Notes: a model not told the origin generated them from the letters alone. A DNA stretch of 64,000 nt from Chitiniphilus purpureus (GCF_025642115.1 NZ_CP106753.1:1573501-1637500); one strand, 5' to 3'; positions 18,087 through 27,087 are shown, numbered from the stretch's first letter. A program made the numbers and translations.

Positions 18087-18929
18087 ATGCTGTACCCCCA
18101 ATTGTTCGCCGACCTGGAAAAGGCGCGCTGGAACATGGCCGACGATATTTCCTGGGGAGAGTTCGATGGCAATCTGTTGACCGATGACCAGGCGCTGACC
18201 ATCAAGATGAACGCCATCACCGAGTGGTCAGCCCTGCCCGCCACCGAAATGTTCCTGCGCGACAACCGGGATGATTCGGATTTCGCGGCCTTCATGTCGA
18301 TCTGGTTCTACGAGGAGCAGAAGCACGCACTGGTCTTGATGGAGTACCTGCGGCGCTTTCGCCCCGAATTGTGCCCGAGCGAAGCCGAACTGCATGCAGT
18401 CCGGTTCGACTTCGATCCCGCTCCGCCCCTGGAAACACTGATGCTGCATTTCTGCGGCGAAGTGCGTCTGACGCAGTGGTACCGCCGTGCCTCCGAGTGG
18501 CACACCGAGCCTGTGATCAAGCAAATCTACAAGACGCTCTCGACCGACGAGGCGCGGCACGGTGGGGCGTATCTGAAGTATATGAAGCGTGCGATCGATG
18601 TCTGCGGCGATGAAGCCCGGCGCGCGTTTGCCAAGATCGGGTTTCTGATGGCGTCGAGTGGCCGTTCCGGCAAGCCGTTGCATCCGACCAACCTGCATGT
18701 GAACAAGAGCCTCTATCCCAACGATACCGTGCAAAGCCGGCTGCCCGATCCGGAGTGGCTGGAGCGCTGGCTGGACGAGCAGATCCAGTTCGGCAAGGAA
18801 TGGGAAGGCCGCGTGGTCGGCGGCATCCTGCGCAATCTCTCCAGCCTGTTCGGCGTGGCGCTTGAGACGCTGGCTGATCTGAACCGCTATCGCAAGCAGT
18901 TGCCGGGCGATGCGCCGGCCGTGGGATGA
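18087..18929 (+). CDS. Ferritin-like diiron protein (acyl-ACP desaturase-like)
   Basis: A 280-residue helical protein from ATG 18087 (AGGAG 8 nt upstream). Two diiron-type motifs are visible: FYEEQKHALVL (E77, H80) and STDEARHGGAY (E155, H158), with further likely ligands E54 and E125. This spacing resembles soluble stearoyl-ACP desaturases and related ferritin-like oxygenases. The true substrate is unknown. It overlaps the rfaE2 gene by ATGA, so the two are co-translated, which may hint at a lipid A or envelope-lipid role (inference). Confidence 0.7.
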   Translation: MLYPQLFADLEKARWNMADDISWGEFDGNLLTDDQALTIKMNAITEWSALPATEMFLRDNRDDSDFAAFMSIWFYEEQKHALVLMEYLRRFRPELCPSEAELHAVRFDFDPAPPLETLMLHFCGEVRLTQWYRRASEWHTEPVIKQIYKTLSTDEARHGGAYLKYMKRAIDVCGDEARRAFAKIGFLMASSGRSGKPLHPTNLHVNKSLYPNDTVQSRLPDPEWLERWLDEQIQFGKEWEGRVVGGILRNLSSLFGVALETLADLNRYRKQLPGDAPAVG

Positions 18930-19432
18930 GTCAGTCGACGATGGCCTACCCGCTGCCCACATTTGAAGACAAATGCATCCCGCCGGATGAACTGGCCGCG
19001 CGCATCGCCGCGCTGCCGCGCCCATTGGTGTTCACCAATGGCTGCTTCGATATCCTGCACCGCGGCCATGTGACCTACCTTGCACAGGCCCGGGCATTGG
19101 GGGCGAGCTTGGTGGTGGCGCTCAATACCGATGCGTCCGTACGCCGCCAGGGCAAAGGCGATGATCGCCCGATCAATGCGCTGACCGAACGGGCCGCGGT
19201 GATCGCCGCATTGGCCAGTGTCGATCTCGTCACCTGGTTCGACGCCGATACACCGTACGAGCTGATTCTTGCCTGCCGCCCTGATGTGCTGGTCAAAGGC
19301 GGCGATTGGCCCGTCGAGCGTATCGTCGGCAGCCATGAAGTCCTCGAATGGGGCGGCACGGTACATTCGATCCCATTCCTGCATCAGACATCCACCACCA
19401 CGACCTTGCAGCGTATCCGTACGTTGAAGTGA
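18926..19432 (+). CDS. rfaE2: D-glycero-beta-D-manno-heptose 1-phosphate adenylyltransferase
   Basis: A 168-residue cytidylyltransferase-family enzyme forming ADP-heptose from heptose 1-phosphate and ATP for the lipopolysaccharide inner core. TNGCFDILHRGHVTYLAQAR carries the H-x-G-H nucleotide motif. KGDDRPINALTERAAVIAAL and LVKGGDWPVERIVG match RfaE2/HldE C-domain proteins. It is a separate protein, so the kinase domain (RfaE1) must be encoded elsewhere. The start overlaps the upstream gene by ATGA. Confidence 0.92.
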   Translation: MSQSTMAYPLPTFEDKCIPPDELAARIAALPRPLVFTNGCFDILHRGHVTYLAQARALGASLVVALNTDASVRRQGKGDDRPINALTERAAVIAALASVDLVTWFDADTPYELILACRPDVLVKGGDWPVERIVGSHEVLEWGGTVHSIPFLHQTSTTTTLQRIRTLK

Positions 19433-19838
19433 CGTAAGGCCAGGTGGTCCGGCACCGGGGCAGGAGATGCAGCGGGCCCCGGTCCCGCTCGAAGCGTGGC
19501 ACGCCGGTCCATCCGTATGGTGACGCACGTTAGGCAATCGTCTGCTGCAGTGGTGCCTGCGTGGATTGTTGCCGATGGTAGCCGGGACTGCCTACCTGCC
19601 CTGCGTGCACCACTGGTCGCCGGCGCAGCCAGGAGAACGCCAGCCTGGAATCGTGGTCTGACTACCCAGAGCTGCGTTTGGACGGTAGCCGACCTTCCCA
19701 TTGGCCGGACTGTCGAGCCGCAGGTGCGGCAATGGCTGGCATGCTGTTGGAGTAATGGCAATCTTCACAGCGTGCCGCGGCACCGCAACGGGAACCCGTG
19801 ATTCAGCCATCGGTCGACCGCGCCAAGCACAGTGCGAA
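19433..19838 (+). other. Non-coding region upstream of the desaturase gene
   Basis: I see no supported gene. A 101-codon frame at 19496 lacks a ribosome site and any family resemblance. An AT-rich palindrome at its right end is listed separately. Confidence 0.4.
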
Positions 19839-19853
19839 ATATTTGATTAATAT
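19839..19853 (+). promoter_or_regulatory. AT-rich palindrome upstream of the desaturase gene
   Basis: ATATTTGATTAATAT: a 5-bp inverted repeat (ATATT/AATAT) in otherwise GC-rich DNA, 67 bp before the desaturase ATG. It may be the -10 region or an operator for a lipid-responsive repressor. This is a weak assignment. Confidence 0.3.
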
Positions 19854-19919
19854 CACCCCCGGCGCATGCCACCCCCCTTAGGGTGTCCGCCAGCTTTGCA
19901 TATACGGAGAATTCGCAGC

Positions 19920-21113
19920 ATGAATTGGCTCAATGGCCTCGTCGACCTGCCCTGGTGGGGCTATATCGTCGTGACCCTGGTGCTGACCCATATCACCATC
20001 GCATCGGTCACCATCTATCTGCACCGCCACCAGGCGCACCGCGCCATCGATCTGGGCCCGGCGCCCAGCCATTTTTTCCGCTTCTGGCTCTGGCTGACCA
20101 CTGGCATGGTCACCAAACAGTGGGCGGCAATCCACCGCAAGCACCACGCCAAGTGCGAAACGGCCGAGGATCCGCACAGCCCGCAGGTGCTCGGCATCAA
20201 GAAGGTGATGTGGGAAGGCGCCGAACTGTACCGGGCCGAATCCAAGAACGCCGAGACCATGGAGAAGTTCGGCCACGGCACGCCTGACGACTGGCTGGAA
20301 CGCAATCTCTACAGCAAGCGTAGCGCCTGGGGCCCCACGCTGATGATGCTGCTGAACCTCGCCCTGTTCGGCGTCAACGGCATCTGGATCTGGGCTGTGC
20401 AGATGGTCTGGATCCCGTTCTGGGCAGCCGGTGTCATCAATGGCCTCGGCCACTTCTGGGGCTACCGCAATTTCGAATGCGAGGATGCCTCCACCAATCT
20501 CGTGCCCTGGGGCATCCTGATCGGCGGTGAGGAACTGCACAACAACCACCATACCTTCGGCACCTCGGCCAAGTTCTCCTACAAGTGGTTCGAGTTCGAC
20601 ATCGGCTGGACCTATATCCGCGTGCTGGAGACGCTCAGGATGGCCAAGGTGCGCCGCGTCGCCCCGAAGATGATGACCGCGGCACCGCGCCCGGAGCTGG
20701 ACGAGCAGGCGCTGGCCGTCATTGTCGCCAACCGCTACGCGGTGGCCGCGCACTATGCCAAGTCGCTCAAGCTGACCGTGGCCGAGGAACTGGACAAGCT
20801 GCGCGCTTCGGCACGGTTGCCGCAATTCAATTTCAACCCGGCAAGGCAGATGAAGCTGTGGCTCAAGCAGGATGCCAAGGACACGCCGGTGGATGAGAAG
20901 CCGCACCTGGATCAACTGCTGGCCCAGAGCAAGACGCTTGAGCAGGTCTACCAGATGCGCCAGGAGCTGACCCGGCTGTGGGAACGTTCCTCGCTGTCGC
21001 GCGCGGATCTGGTGCAGCACCTGCAGGACTGGTGCGCCCGGGCCGAGGCCAGCGGCATCGCCGCATTGCGCGAATTCTCGCTGCGGCTGCGGAGCGTGGC
21101 ACTGGTGCAATAA
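19920..21113 (+). CDS. Membrane fatty-acid/acyl-CoA desaturase
   Basis: A 397-residue integral membrane diiron desaturase that introduces a double bond into acyl chains (delta-9 type likely). Three histidine boxes are intact: HRHQAH (35-40), HRKHH (72-76) and HNNHH near residue 208. Hydrophobic helices flank them. The C-terminal 120 residues are soluble and charged, longer than in minimal desaturases. GGAG precedes the ATG. It is a single-gene unit with a strong terminator. Confidence 0.9.
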   Translation: MNWLNGLVDLPWWGYIVVTLVLTHITIASVTIYLHRHQAHRAIDLGPAPSHFFRFWLWLTTGMVTKQWAAIHRKHHAKCETAEDPHSPQVLGIKKVMWEGAELYRAESKNAETMEKFGHGTPDDWLERNLYSKRSAWGPTLMMLLNLALFGVNGIWIWAVQMVWIPFWAAGVINGLGHFWGYRNFECEDASTNLVPWGILIGGEELHNNHHTFGTSAKFSYKWFEFDIGWTYIRVLETLRMAKVRRVAPKMMTAAPRPELDEQALAVIVANRYAVAAHYAKSLKLTVAEELDKLRASARLPQFNFNPARQMKLWLKQDAKDTPVDEKPHLDQLLAQSKTLEQVYQMRQELTRLWERSSLSRADLVQHLQDWCARAEASGIAALREFSLRLRSVALVQ

Positions 21114-21198
21114 GTTTGCGCCGTCCGGGTGGGCGAACGATGATGAATCACGTTCGCCTGCAGCCTGTCATGATGAGGGCGTGTAGCGCAATCCAAGC

Positions 21199-21231
21199 AA
21201 GGCGAACCTTACAGGTTCGCCTTATTATTTT
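21199..21231 (+). terminator. Terminator of the desaturase gene
   Basis: A perfect 11-bp stem AAGGCGAACCT / AGGTTCGCCTT with a 3-nt loop, followed by ATTATTTTT. Confidence 0.9.
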
Positions 21232-21252
21232 TCCAGCCCTGAGGAGTTCGTC

Positions 21253-21606
21253 ATGTCTACCAGCATTCAGCGCTATCACATCGGCCCTCGTCTGGCCGAG
21301 ATCGTGGTGCACAACAATACGGTCTATCTTGCCGGACAGATCGCCGAATCGCTCGACAAGGACACCCGGGGCCAGACCGAGGAAGTGCTGGCGTCGATCG
21401 ACCGTCTGTTGAACGAGGTCGGCTCGGATCGCCAGAAGCTGCTCTCGGTCACGATCTATCTTGCCGACATGAACGATTACGACGCGATGAACGAAGTCTG
21501 GTCCGCCTGGGTGATCAAATGCCACACCCCGGCACGCGCCACTGTGGAAGCCCGGTTGGCCGACCCGCGTTATCGCGTCGAAATGGTCGTCACCGCCGCG
21601 CTTTAG
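21253..21606 (+). CDS. RidA/YjgF family protein
   Basis: A 117-residue Rid-family protein, the class that hydrolyses reactive enamine/imine intermediates from PLP enzymes. LAGQIAESLDKDTRGQTEEVL, VTIYLADMNDYDAMNEVW and the ARATVEARLADP region with the family arginine are conserved. GAGGAG precedes the ATG. It sits 31 bp before a GH18 chitinase gene and is likely co-transcribed with it, possibly linked to amino-sugar catabolism (inference). Confidence 0.85.
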   Translation: MSTSIQRYHIGPRLAEIVVHNNTVYLAGQIAESLDKDTRGQTEEVLASIDRLLNEVGSDRQKLLSVTIYLADMNDYDAMNEVWSAWVIKCHTPARATVEARLADPRYRVEMVVTAAL

Positions 21607-21637
21607 CGGCCCACTCCACTTACCCGAGAAACGCCAG

Positions 21638-22711
21638 ATGCCCAGCAAACCGATACTGCTTGCCTATTTCGCCGGATGGAAGGACTGGAGCGCCTTGCCG
21701 CTGGAACGCGATGCCAAGCGCCTGACCCATGTCTGTTTCGCCTTTGCCAATATCCGTGGTGATGGCGAACTGGCGCTGTTTGCGCCGGACGATGCGGACC
21801 AACAGGCGCGGGCCGAGGCACACTTTGCCACCTTGCGCCGGCTGCGCGAGATCAACCCGGAACTGAAACTGCTGATCTCGATCGGCGGTTGGGCGGCGGA
21901 CGGGTTTTCCGATGCTGCGCTCGATGCCGGCTCGCGTGCACGCTTTGCCGTGGCAGCGATCGAATTCATGCAACGGCATGGGCTGGACGGCATCGATCTG
22001 GATTGGGAGTACCCCTGCCATGACATGGCCGGCATCAAGGCGCGCCCGGAGGACAAGCGCAACTTCACCCTGATGCTGGCCGAGCTGCGGCAGCGGCTGG
22101 ATGCGTTGTCGGACGAGCAGGGGCGGCAGGGCGAAGCGCGCTATCTGCTGACCATTGCTGCCGGCGCTGGCCAATACTATCTGGATGGTGTGGAAATGCC
22201 GGAAGTGGCACAGCTGTGCGACTTCGTCAATCTGATGACCTACGACTTCTACAACGGCTGGGCGACCCGTGCCGGCCACCATACCAATCTGTACAACACC
22301 CCGATCGACCCGGAGGGCGACAGCTGTGCCAAATCCGTCGCGCTGTTCGTGCAGAACGGCCTGCCGCGCGACAAGCTGGTGCTGGGCTGCGCATTCTATG
22401 GCCGCAGCCTGAAAGGCATCGGCAACGCGGGCCTTGGCGCACCGGGCATCCCCAAGAGCAACGGTTCCTACAGCTACACGCAGATCACCGCATTGCTGGC
22501 GGAAGGCCGCGCCGAGCGTCATTGGGACGACGCGGCAGCAGCGCCGTGGCTGCTGGTCGATGGCGATGAATTCGTCAGCTACGAGGACGCCGAGTCGCTG
22601 CGTCGCAAGGCTGCGTTCGTCAAGGAGCAGGGTCTCGCCGGCACGTTCTTCTGGGAATACGTGGAAGACGAAACCGATACGCTGCTTGCCACCTTGTGGA
22701 CGCATCGCTGA
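21638..22711 (+). CDS. GH18 chitinase-like glycosidase without signal peptide
   Basis: A 357-residue TIM-barrel glycosidase. LLISIGGWAADGFSDAA is the substrate strand, and DGIDLDWEYP (117-126) contains the full D-x-x-D-x-D-x-E catalytic motif with acid E124. YDFYNGW and the late FFWEY are also conserved, so it should be active on chitin or chito-oligosaccharides. There is no signal peptide or lipobox (it starts MPSKPILLAYFAGW), pointing to a cytoplasmic enzyme that would act on imported oligomers. It follows a RidA gene. Confidence 0.9.
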   Translation: MPSKPILLAYFAGWKDWSALPLERDAKRLTHVCFAFANIRGDGELALFAPDDADQQARAEAHFATLRRLREINPELKLLISIGGWAADGFSDAALDAGSRARFAVAAIEFMQRHGLDGIDLDWEYPCHDMAGIKARPEDKRNFTLMLAELRQRLDALSDEQGRQGEARYLLTIAAGAGQYYLDGVEMPEVAQLCDFVNLMTYDFYNGWATRAGHHTNLYNTPIDPEGDSCAKSVALFVQNGLPRDKLVLGCAFYGRSLKGIGNAGLGAPGIPKSNGSYSYTQITALLAEGRAERHWDDAAAAPWLLVDGDEFVSYEDAESLRRKAAFVKEQGLAGTFFWEYVEDETDTLLATLWTHR

Positions 22712-22720
22712 AACAGAGCA

Positions 22721-22742
22721 GGCCGCCTGCGGGCGGCTTGTT
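22721..22742 (+). terminator. Terminator of the cytoplasmic chitinase gene
   Basis: GCCGCC / GGCGGC stem with a TGCG loop flanked by A and T residues (AGG...CTTGTT), 11 bp after the stop. Confidence 0.65.
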
Positions 22743-23048
22743 CGCGAGCACGATACACGCCACCCGGGCTGGGGGCCTCGCTGGCGTCTTGCCCGGCACT
22801 GACGGCGAACGCTGCTGCCGGTACCACGCTTCGCGCCGTCTTCCCGGTACTGTCCCCGGCAGGGGCAAACGCCCGCCCGTGCGGTTCTCATGGTATGCAC
22901 GGTTTGCCGGCAGTGCATTGCTGGATTGCGGTGACGGTACCAAGAGCCGCTGCAAAACCGAGCGCAGCGGTCCTGGCTGCCAGCATGGACGCCGGCAGCC
23001 AGATTGGTATGGAATGCAACTGCCGCCAAGCAGGTTTTGAAGCGACTT
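22743..23048. other. Non-coding gap between convergent genes
   Basis: About 300 bp between the chitinase terminator and the sbcB stop. No gene is supported. Confidence 0.4.
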
Positions 23049-24473
23049 TTACTGGTATTCCGGGGCAATCAGCTCGGCGTAGTCATAGAGCTGCGCCAGC
23101 AGCTTCTCGCCACGCTCGTCCGCCAGCTCGGCCAGTGCATCGATCCGCTCGCAGTACAACTCCAGCGTCAAATAGCCGTCCTGGCCATGCAGCAGCCGCT
23201 TGCTGCGCAGCGTCTCCCAGCGGGTGCGCTCGTCGTCTGACAGGGTCTGCGGGAAATTGCGGGCGCGGTAGCGGAACAGCAGTTCCTCCAGGCGCGGATC
23301 GCCGAACCTGACGCGCTCGCCCGCCAGCTCCGCGCCGGAGAGCGTGGCAAGGCGCGCCAGCAGGCGGCGATCGTCGTTGCCCAGGAAGCCGCCGTAGAGA
23401 TCCTCGTCCACATCGCTGGGCCCCTGCGCGTCGCGCTGGTAGACCGCCCGCCAGCGCTCGCCAAGGTCGGGGCCGTCCTGAAACCGCGCAGCGTATGCCA
23501 ACGCCTGCTCCGGGTCGATGCCCCAGTGTGCCGCACGTTCGGGCGACAGCGTCTTCAGATTGGCAATCACGATGGGCGATTTGTTGATGTGTATGGTCTT
23601 GATCGGCAGGCGTGCCATGCCTTCGGGCAGCGCATCGCTGCGGACGAACAGCCGTGCGCGGATCGTCTCGGCATCCAGGGTGAACAGTTCCTCCGGGTCG
23701 CAGGACAGATCCCAGACGATCAGCTCGTTCTTGTTCTGTGGATGCCAGCCCACAGGCCAGACCAGCGCGAGGCAACCGCGCTCGGTCCCGTACATGCCCG
23801 AGATATGCAGCAATGGCCGCGGTTCCGTGCCGATCTGTGCCAGCACGGCCTCCTTTTTGCGCAGCGACAGGCAGAAGTCGAACAGCCTGGGTTGCAGGGT
23901 ACGGATCAGGCGCGCCAGCTCAATGGTGGCGCGTACGTCGGAGACCGCGTCGTGCGCGCTGTCATGACCGATGCGGTTGGCCCGCGTCAGGTCCTCCAGC
24001 TTGAACGAAGGACGGCCATCGTCATGGGTCGGCCAGGTGATCCCCTGCGGCCGCAACGCCCAAGTGGTGCGCACCACATCCAGCAGATCCCAGCGGCCGC
24101 ACTCGTTCTGCCACTCCCGGGCATAGGGATCGAGCAGGTTGCGCCAGAACAGGAAACGCGTCACCTCGTCATCGAAGCGCAGCGTGTTGTACCCCACGCC
24201 TATCGTGCCCGGCTGCGCCAGCACCGCCTGGATCCGCTGCGCGAATTCACGCTCCGGCACGCCGCGCGCAAGGCATTGCTGCGGCGTGATGCCGGTGAGC
24301 AGGCACGATTCCGGATCGGGCAGCCAATCCGGGGTCGGTCGGCAGAAAAGCTCGATGGGTTCACCGATCTCGTTGAGTTGGCCATCAGTACGGATACCGG
24401 CGAACTGTGCCGGACGATCGCGCCGCGGCACGCGGCCGAAGGTTTCGTAGTCGTGCCAGAGAAAGGTATGCAT
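23049..24473 (-). CDS. sbcB: Exodeoxyribonuclease I
   Basis: A 474-residue single-strand 3'-5' exonuclease for recombination and mismatch repair. The N-terminal DEDDh nuclease begins MHTFLWHDYETFGRVP (first D and E). GYNTLRFDDEVTRF and HDAVSDVRATIELARLI supply the other catalytic residues. The SH3-like and C-terminal helical domains follow, with FRYRARNFPQTL. Length equals the E. coli enzyme. Confidence 0.96.
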   Translation of the reverse strand: MHTFLWHDYETFGRVPRRDRPAQFAGIRTDGQLNEIGEPIELFCRPTPDWLPDPESCLLTGITPQQCLARGVPEREFAQRIQAVLAQPGTIGVGYNTLRFDDEVTRFLFWRNLLDPYAREWQNECGRWDLLDVVRTTWALRPQGITWPTHDDGRPSFKLEDLTRANRIGHDSAHDAVSDVRATIELARLIRTLQPRLFDFCLSLRKKEAVLAQIGTEPRPLLHISGMYGTERGCLALVWPVGWHPQNKNELIVWDLSCDPEELFTLDAETIRARLFVRSDALPEGMARLPIKTIHINKSPIVIANLKTLSPERAAHWGIDPEQALAYAARFQDGPDLGERWRAVYQRDAQGPSDVDEDLYGGFLGNDDRRLLARLATLSGAELAGERVRFGDPRLEELLFRYRARNFPQTLSDDERTRWETLRSKRLLHGQDGYLTLELYCERIDALAELADERGEKLLAQLYDYAELIAPEYQ

Positions 24474-24671
24474 GGCGTGGCGGGGCAGGGAAAGGCGTCA
24501 TTCTAACCGCGATCGCCTACGGGCCGACCCACGGAGGCTGGCCGGTGGCGTGCTGGCAGGGCGTTGTCTGTTTGCAGAGTCCCAGTGATTGGGATGACGC
24601 ACTTGACGAATAAATCCGGGTATGAGGCTTGCCACTTCTTCAAATAGCGTCACTCTTTTTTGCGGCCGCAT

Positions 24672-25117
24672 AAGACCGCGGCAGCAGCACAGGCGTTTTT
24701 GGCAGCCTTGAACAAGGCCGGACTGTTCCGGATTCGTACGGTGCTGAGCGACAACGGCAGCAAGTTCACGGGCCGGCGGTTCAAACAAGCAAAAGCAGGC
24801 CAGGGGCGAGCATGAGTTTGACCGACTGTGTGCTGCGTTGGGCATCGAGCACCGTCTGACCAAGCCACGCCATCCGCAAACGAACGGGATGGTGGAACGC
24901 TTCAATGGGCGGATCAACGAGGTGCTGGCCACGCACCGCTTCAACGGCGCCGAGGATTTGGCGCAGACGCTGACCTGCTACGTCGGACTGTACAACCAGC
25001 ACCTGCCTCAGTTGGCCTTGCAGCACCACACACCACTTGAAGCGATGAAGGACTGGCAGAAGCAGAAGCCCGAGCTATTCAAAAAACGTGTAATCAATTG
25101 AGCGGGACTGGACACAT
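24672..25117 (+). mobile_element. IS481-family transposase remnant with right end
   Basis: The 3' third of an IS481-type DDE transposase. Frame one carries RTVLSDNGSKFTGRRF and stops near 24811. The remainder (HEFDRLCAALGIEHRLTKPR, PQTNGMVERFNG) is one base out of register and ends FKKRVIN at 25101. A right-end-like sequence, GAGCGGGACTGGACA, follows to 25117. The first catalytic Asp, the N-terminal helix-turn-helix and the left end are gone. It is a dead fragment bordering the accessory island. Confidence 0.85.
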
Positions 25118-25144
25118 ATATGGGTTGGATTTACCTTCACTCAC
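25118..25144 (-). pseudogene. First codons of a third HlyC-type gene, cut by the IS481 end
   Basis: Read from GTG 25144 the codons give (M)SEGKSNP, the same start as the two complete HlyC-like genes (29493 and 33069), and the upstream CTCAAGGAGCAAA ribosome region is also shared. The homology stops exactly where the IS481 right end begins, so the rest of the gene was removed. Confidence 0.75.
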
Positions 25145-25254
25145 TGTTTGCTCCTTGAGAATCCGGTGGTGCGGATGGTTCCTGATGCCGAAGAAATTTT
25201 CCCAATCGCATTAGCAAAAACATCTGCAGTATCTAGTAAATTACCCGCGTTCAT
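25141..25254 (-). CDS. Small chimeric reading frame (37 aa)
   Basis: It starts at ATG 25254, which overlaps the stop of the membrane-protein gene by ATGA, with GGAAG upstream. The first about 25 residues (MNAGNLLDTADVFANAIGKI) are of unknown origin. The last ten codons derive from DNA that in the island's other copy (33062-33090) encodes the tail of the GNAT protein, here in a different frame. It is probably the start of a gene whose 3' part was replaced by recombination. A functional product is doubtful. Confidence 0.4.
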   Translation of the reverse strand: MNAGNLLDTADVFANAIGKISSASGTIRTTGFSRSKQ

Positions 25255-25781
25255 TTTGGCTTCCTCTTATAAAGAAATCCAGTAGAAATAAAAATGAATC
25301 CCGAAAAAATTCGAATCCAGTACAAGGCTGATTCAATGTTTGTTTGCCATTCTTGAGTAGCATCAGGGTTTGCTACGAAAACAACCGTTTTGTTTGACAT
25401 CCGCTCTAGCCTCATGACTACTCTTCGCTTGTCGCTGGCATGTTCTCTATAGGAAACTCTAACTTGATCTCCGGAACTCAGACCCGGTATGCAAAAAACA
25501 TCAAGCCCCGTCATTAGGGAGAAATAATTCCAGTAGGAAGTTCCGCCGATTTTCAAATGAATATCTTGGCCCATCTTGGTTTTTCCATGGCATTCGTAAA
25601 CGCCAGATGCCCAATGCTCAACATTGTCTAGATTGTATTGCTGAGGTCGCCAAATAAAGCCAAATGCTAAAATGATGCCTGCTGCTACAGTAAAAGCAGT
25701 TGTCCAGCGCCATTTATATAAGAATGGCATCAGCAACGCCATTGTGCATAAAACAAGTGAAAGAATAAAAAAAACATACAT
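25251..25781 (-). CDS. Small membrane protein of unknown function
   Basis: A 176-residue, AT-rich gene with AGGA 7 nt before ATG 25781. There are two hydrophobic segments at the N terminus (about 2-20 and 28-44), a central soluble domain with YECHGKTKMGQDIHLKI and FCIPGLSSGDQVRVSYREH, and a last membrane helix (about 153-172) before a basic tail. I recognise no family. The layout (membrane segments flanking a small extracytoplasmic domain) and the island context would suit an immunity or envelope-stress protein, but this is speculation. A protein of similar layout is at 31334. Confidence 0.6.
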   Translation of the reverse strand: MYVFFILSLVLCTMALLMPFLYKWRWTTAFTVAAGIILAFGFIWRPQQYNLDNVEHWASGVYECHGKTKMGQDIHLKIGGTSYWNYFSLMTGLDVFCIPGLSSGDQVRVSYREHASDKRRVVMRLERMSNKTVVFVANPDATQEWQTNIESALYWIRIFSGFIFISTGFLYKRKPK

Positions 25782-26077
25782 ATTTAATTCCTGAAAATTT
25801 TTTTGCTGATGCGTTTTTATGCCATTTAATTCAATGAATTGCCATCTTCATTCTGTGGGTTTAATAAAAATTCTACGTACTGCCTAATTGCTTGATCATT
25901 CAGTCTGCGTTTTGTGTTGTACAACTTTCGCCATTTTTTTCCAAGCCCTGATGCAAATCACTCGTGCCCTGCCTCAATCTTTAGAGCATTTCATCTTCTG
26001 GGTCTTAAGTACTTCTTTGAAATCTAGCCACTGCCACCTTTTTCTTGCTCGATGAGAAGCAACGTCTCCAGAAATCT

Positions 26078-26889
26078 GACCTTCCCCCAATCGGTCGACC
26101 ACTCATAAATTAGCAATCTGAGCGGTTGGGGGTTGATGCCTTTCCTGGCATTCCTCCGGGGTCAAATACCCCAGCGCACTATGTGGCCGGGCCGCGTTGT
26201 AATCGAGACGCCAAGCCTCGATCTTCTCTTGCGCATCGTGCAGGCTTCGGAAGTCGTGCTGATTCAAGCACGCCTCCCGGAGCCGGCCGTTGAAGCTTTC
26301 TATGTGGGCGTTGTCCACCGGTTTGCCTGGCCGGATGAACTGCAACCGTACACCATGCTCGTAAGCCCATTCATCCAATGCTTTGCTGGTGAACTCCGGT
26401 CCATTGTCCACCTGGATCTGGCTGGGTAACCTACCCAGGTGCCTCAGCCCGTCCAGTACCCGCGCAACGCGTTTACCCGATAACGAATGATCCACCTCGA
26501 TCCAGACCGCTTCCCGGTTCCTTCGATCAACTGCCTTGCTGGGGCAAACCGCGCTGCGGGCCGAGTCAGTTTTTTCCCAGCACTTCCTTGAGCATGTCGA
26601 TATCCAACGCCTGGTTGGCAACCAGACGCTTGAATTGGGCATTCTCTTCTTCAAGTTGCTTGAGCTGCTTGGCTTCGGACGCATCCATGCCACCGAACTT
26701 GTTTCGTCAGTTGCAGAAGGTTGCATCCGAGATGCCATGCTTGCGGCAAAGCTCTGCCACTGCAACACCTGCTTCAGCTTCCTTCAAGATGGCAATGATC
26801 TGGGCTTCAGTGAGTCTGGACTTCCTCATGAGGGGCTCCTTTGCCCTTCATGCCAACTAATTCTTGGTAGACCTGGTTGGGGGAAGGTC
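26078..26889 (-). mobile_element. Defective IS3-family element with terminal inverted repeats
   Basis: The ends are inverted repeats beginning GACCTTCCCCCAA on both sides (26078 and 26889), continuing imperfectly for about 23 bp. Length is 812 bp against about 1.2 kb for an intact element. No target duplication is visible. It contains a broken orfA and an internally deleted orfB. Confidence 0.88.
26103..26829 (-). pseudogene. IS3-family transposase remnants (orfA and orfB)
   Basis: orfA starts MRKSRLTEAQIIAILKEAEA at 26829 but has TGA in place of the Trp in the helix-turn-helix (TFCN-stop-RNKF). orfB has lost its N-terminal half: the frame passes from RQLIEG straight to WIEVDHSLSGKRVARVL, then the rve domain with IQVDNGPEFTSKALDEWAYE and ESFNGRLREACLNQHDF. 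The second catalytic Asp and the Glu remain; the first Asp is deleted. It cannot transpose on its own. Confidence 0.88.
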
Positions 26890-27087
26890 CTCGTAGCTCT
26901 GCGCCATAGCGAGCATAGTTTTGGGCAATTAGCTCGGCAGCGTTTGTATGTGTTTTTCCCGCGTCGACTATCTTTGTATATGCCTCCTCTGCTGTAATAT
27001 ATTTTTTCAGTAGGGATTCGTAGCGGGCAACCCAGGACTTTTGAATTAGAAGCAGGTCGCTTTCTGAAAGTAAGTTACTCATGTTTT

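Larger units (their letters stand above)
25826..27082 (-). pseudogene. Small unknown gene split by an IS3 element
   Basis: The 5' half (27082-26890) starts MSNLLSESDLLLIQKSW and ends GAELR at the IS edge. The 3' half resumes at 26077. Joining the flanks directly restores one frame, ...AELR-EISGDVASHRARKR WQWLDFKEVLKTQ..., up to a stop at 25974. A further coding-like stretch one frame away, ending NPQNEDGNSLN at 25826, suggests an additional frameshift. The intact product would be about 100-150 residues. Its first 17 residues match the small frame at 28135. The function is unknown. Confidence 0.7.

Noticed and set aside
19496..19801. A 101-codon frame upstream of the desaturase
   Set aside because: No ribosome site or recognisable sequence; it is more likely spacer DNA.
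24474..24671. Left end of the IS481 element
   Set aside because: No sequence matching the right-end terminus (TGTCCAGTCCC) was found to the left, so the element's left end is taken as lost.
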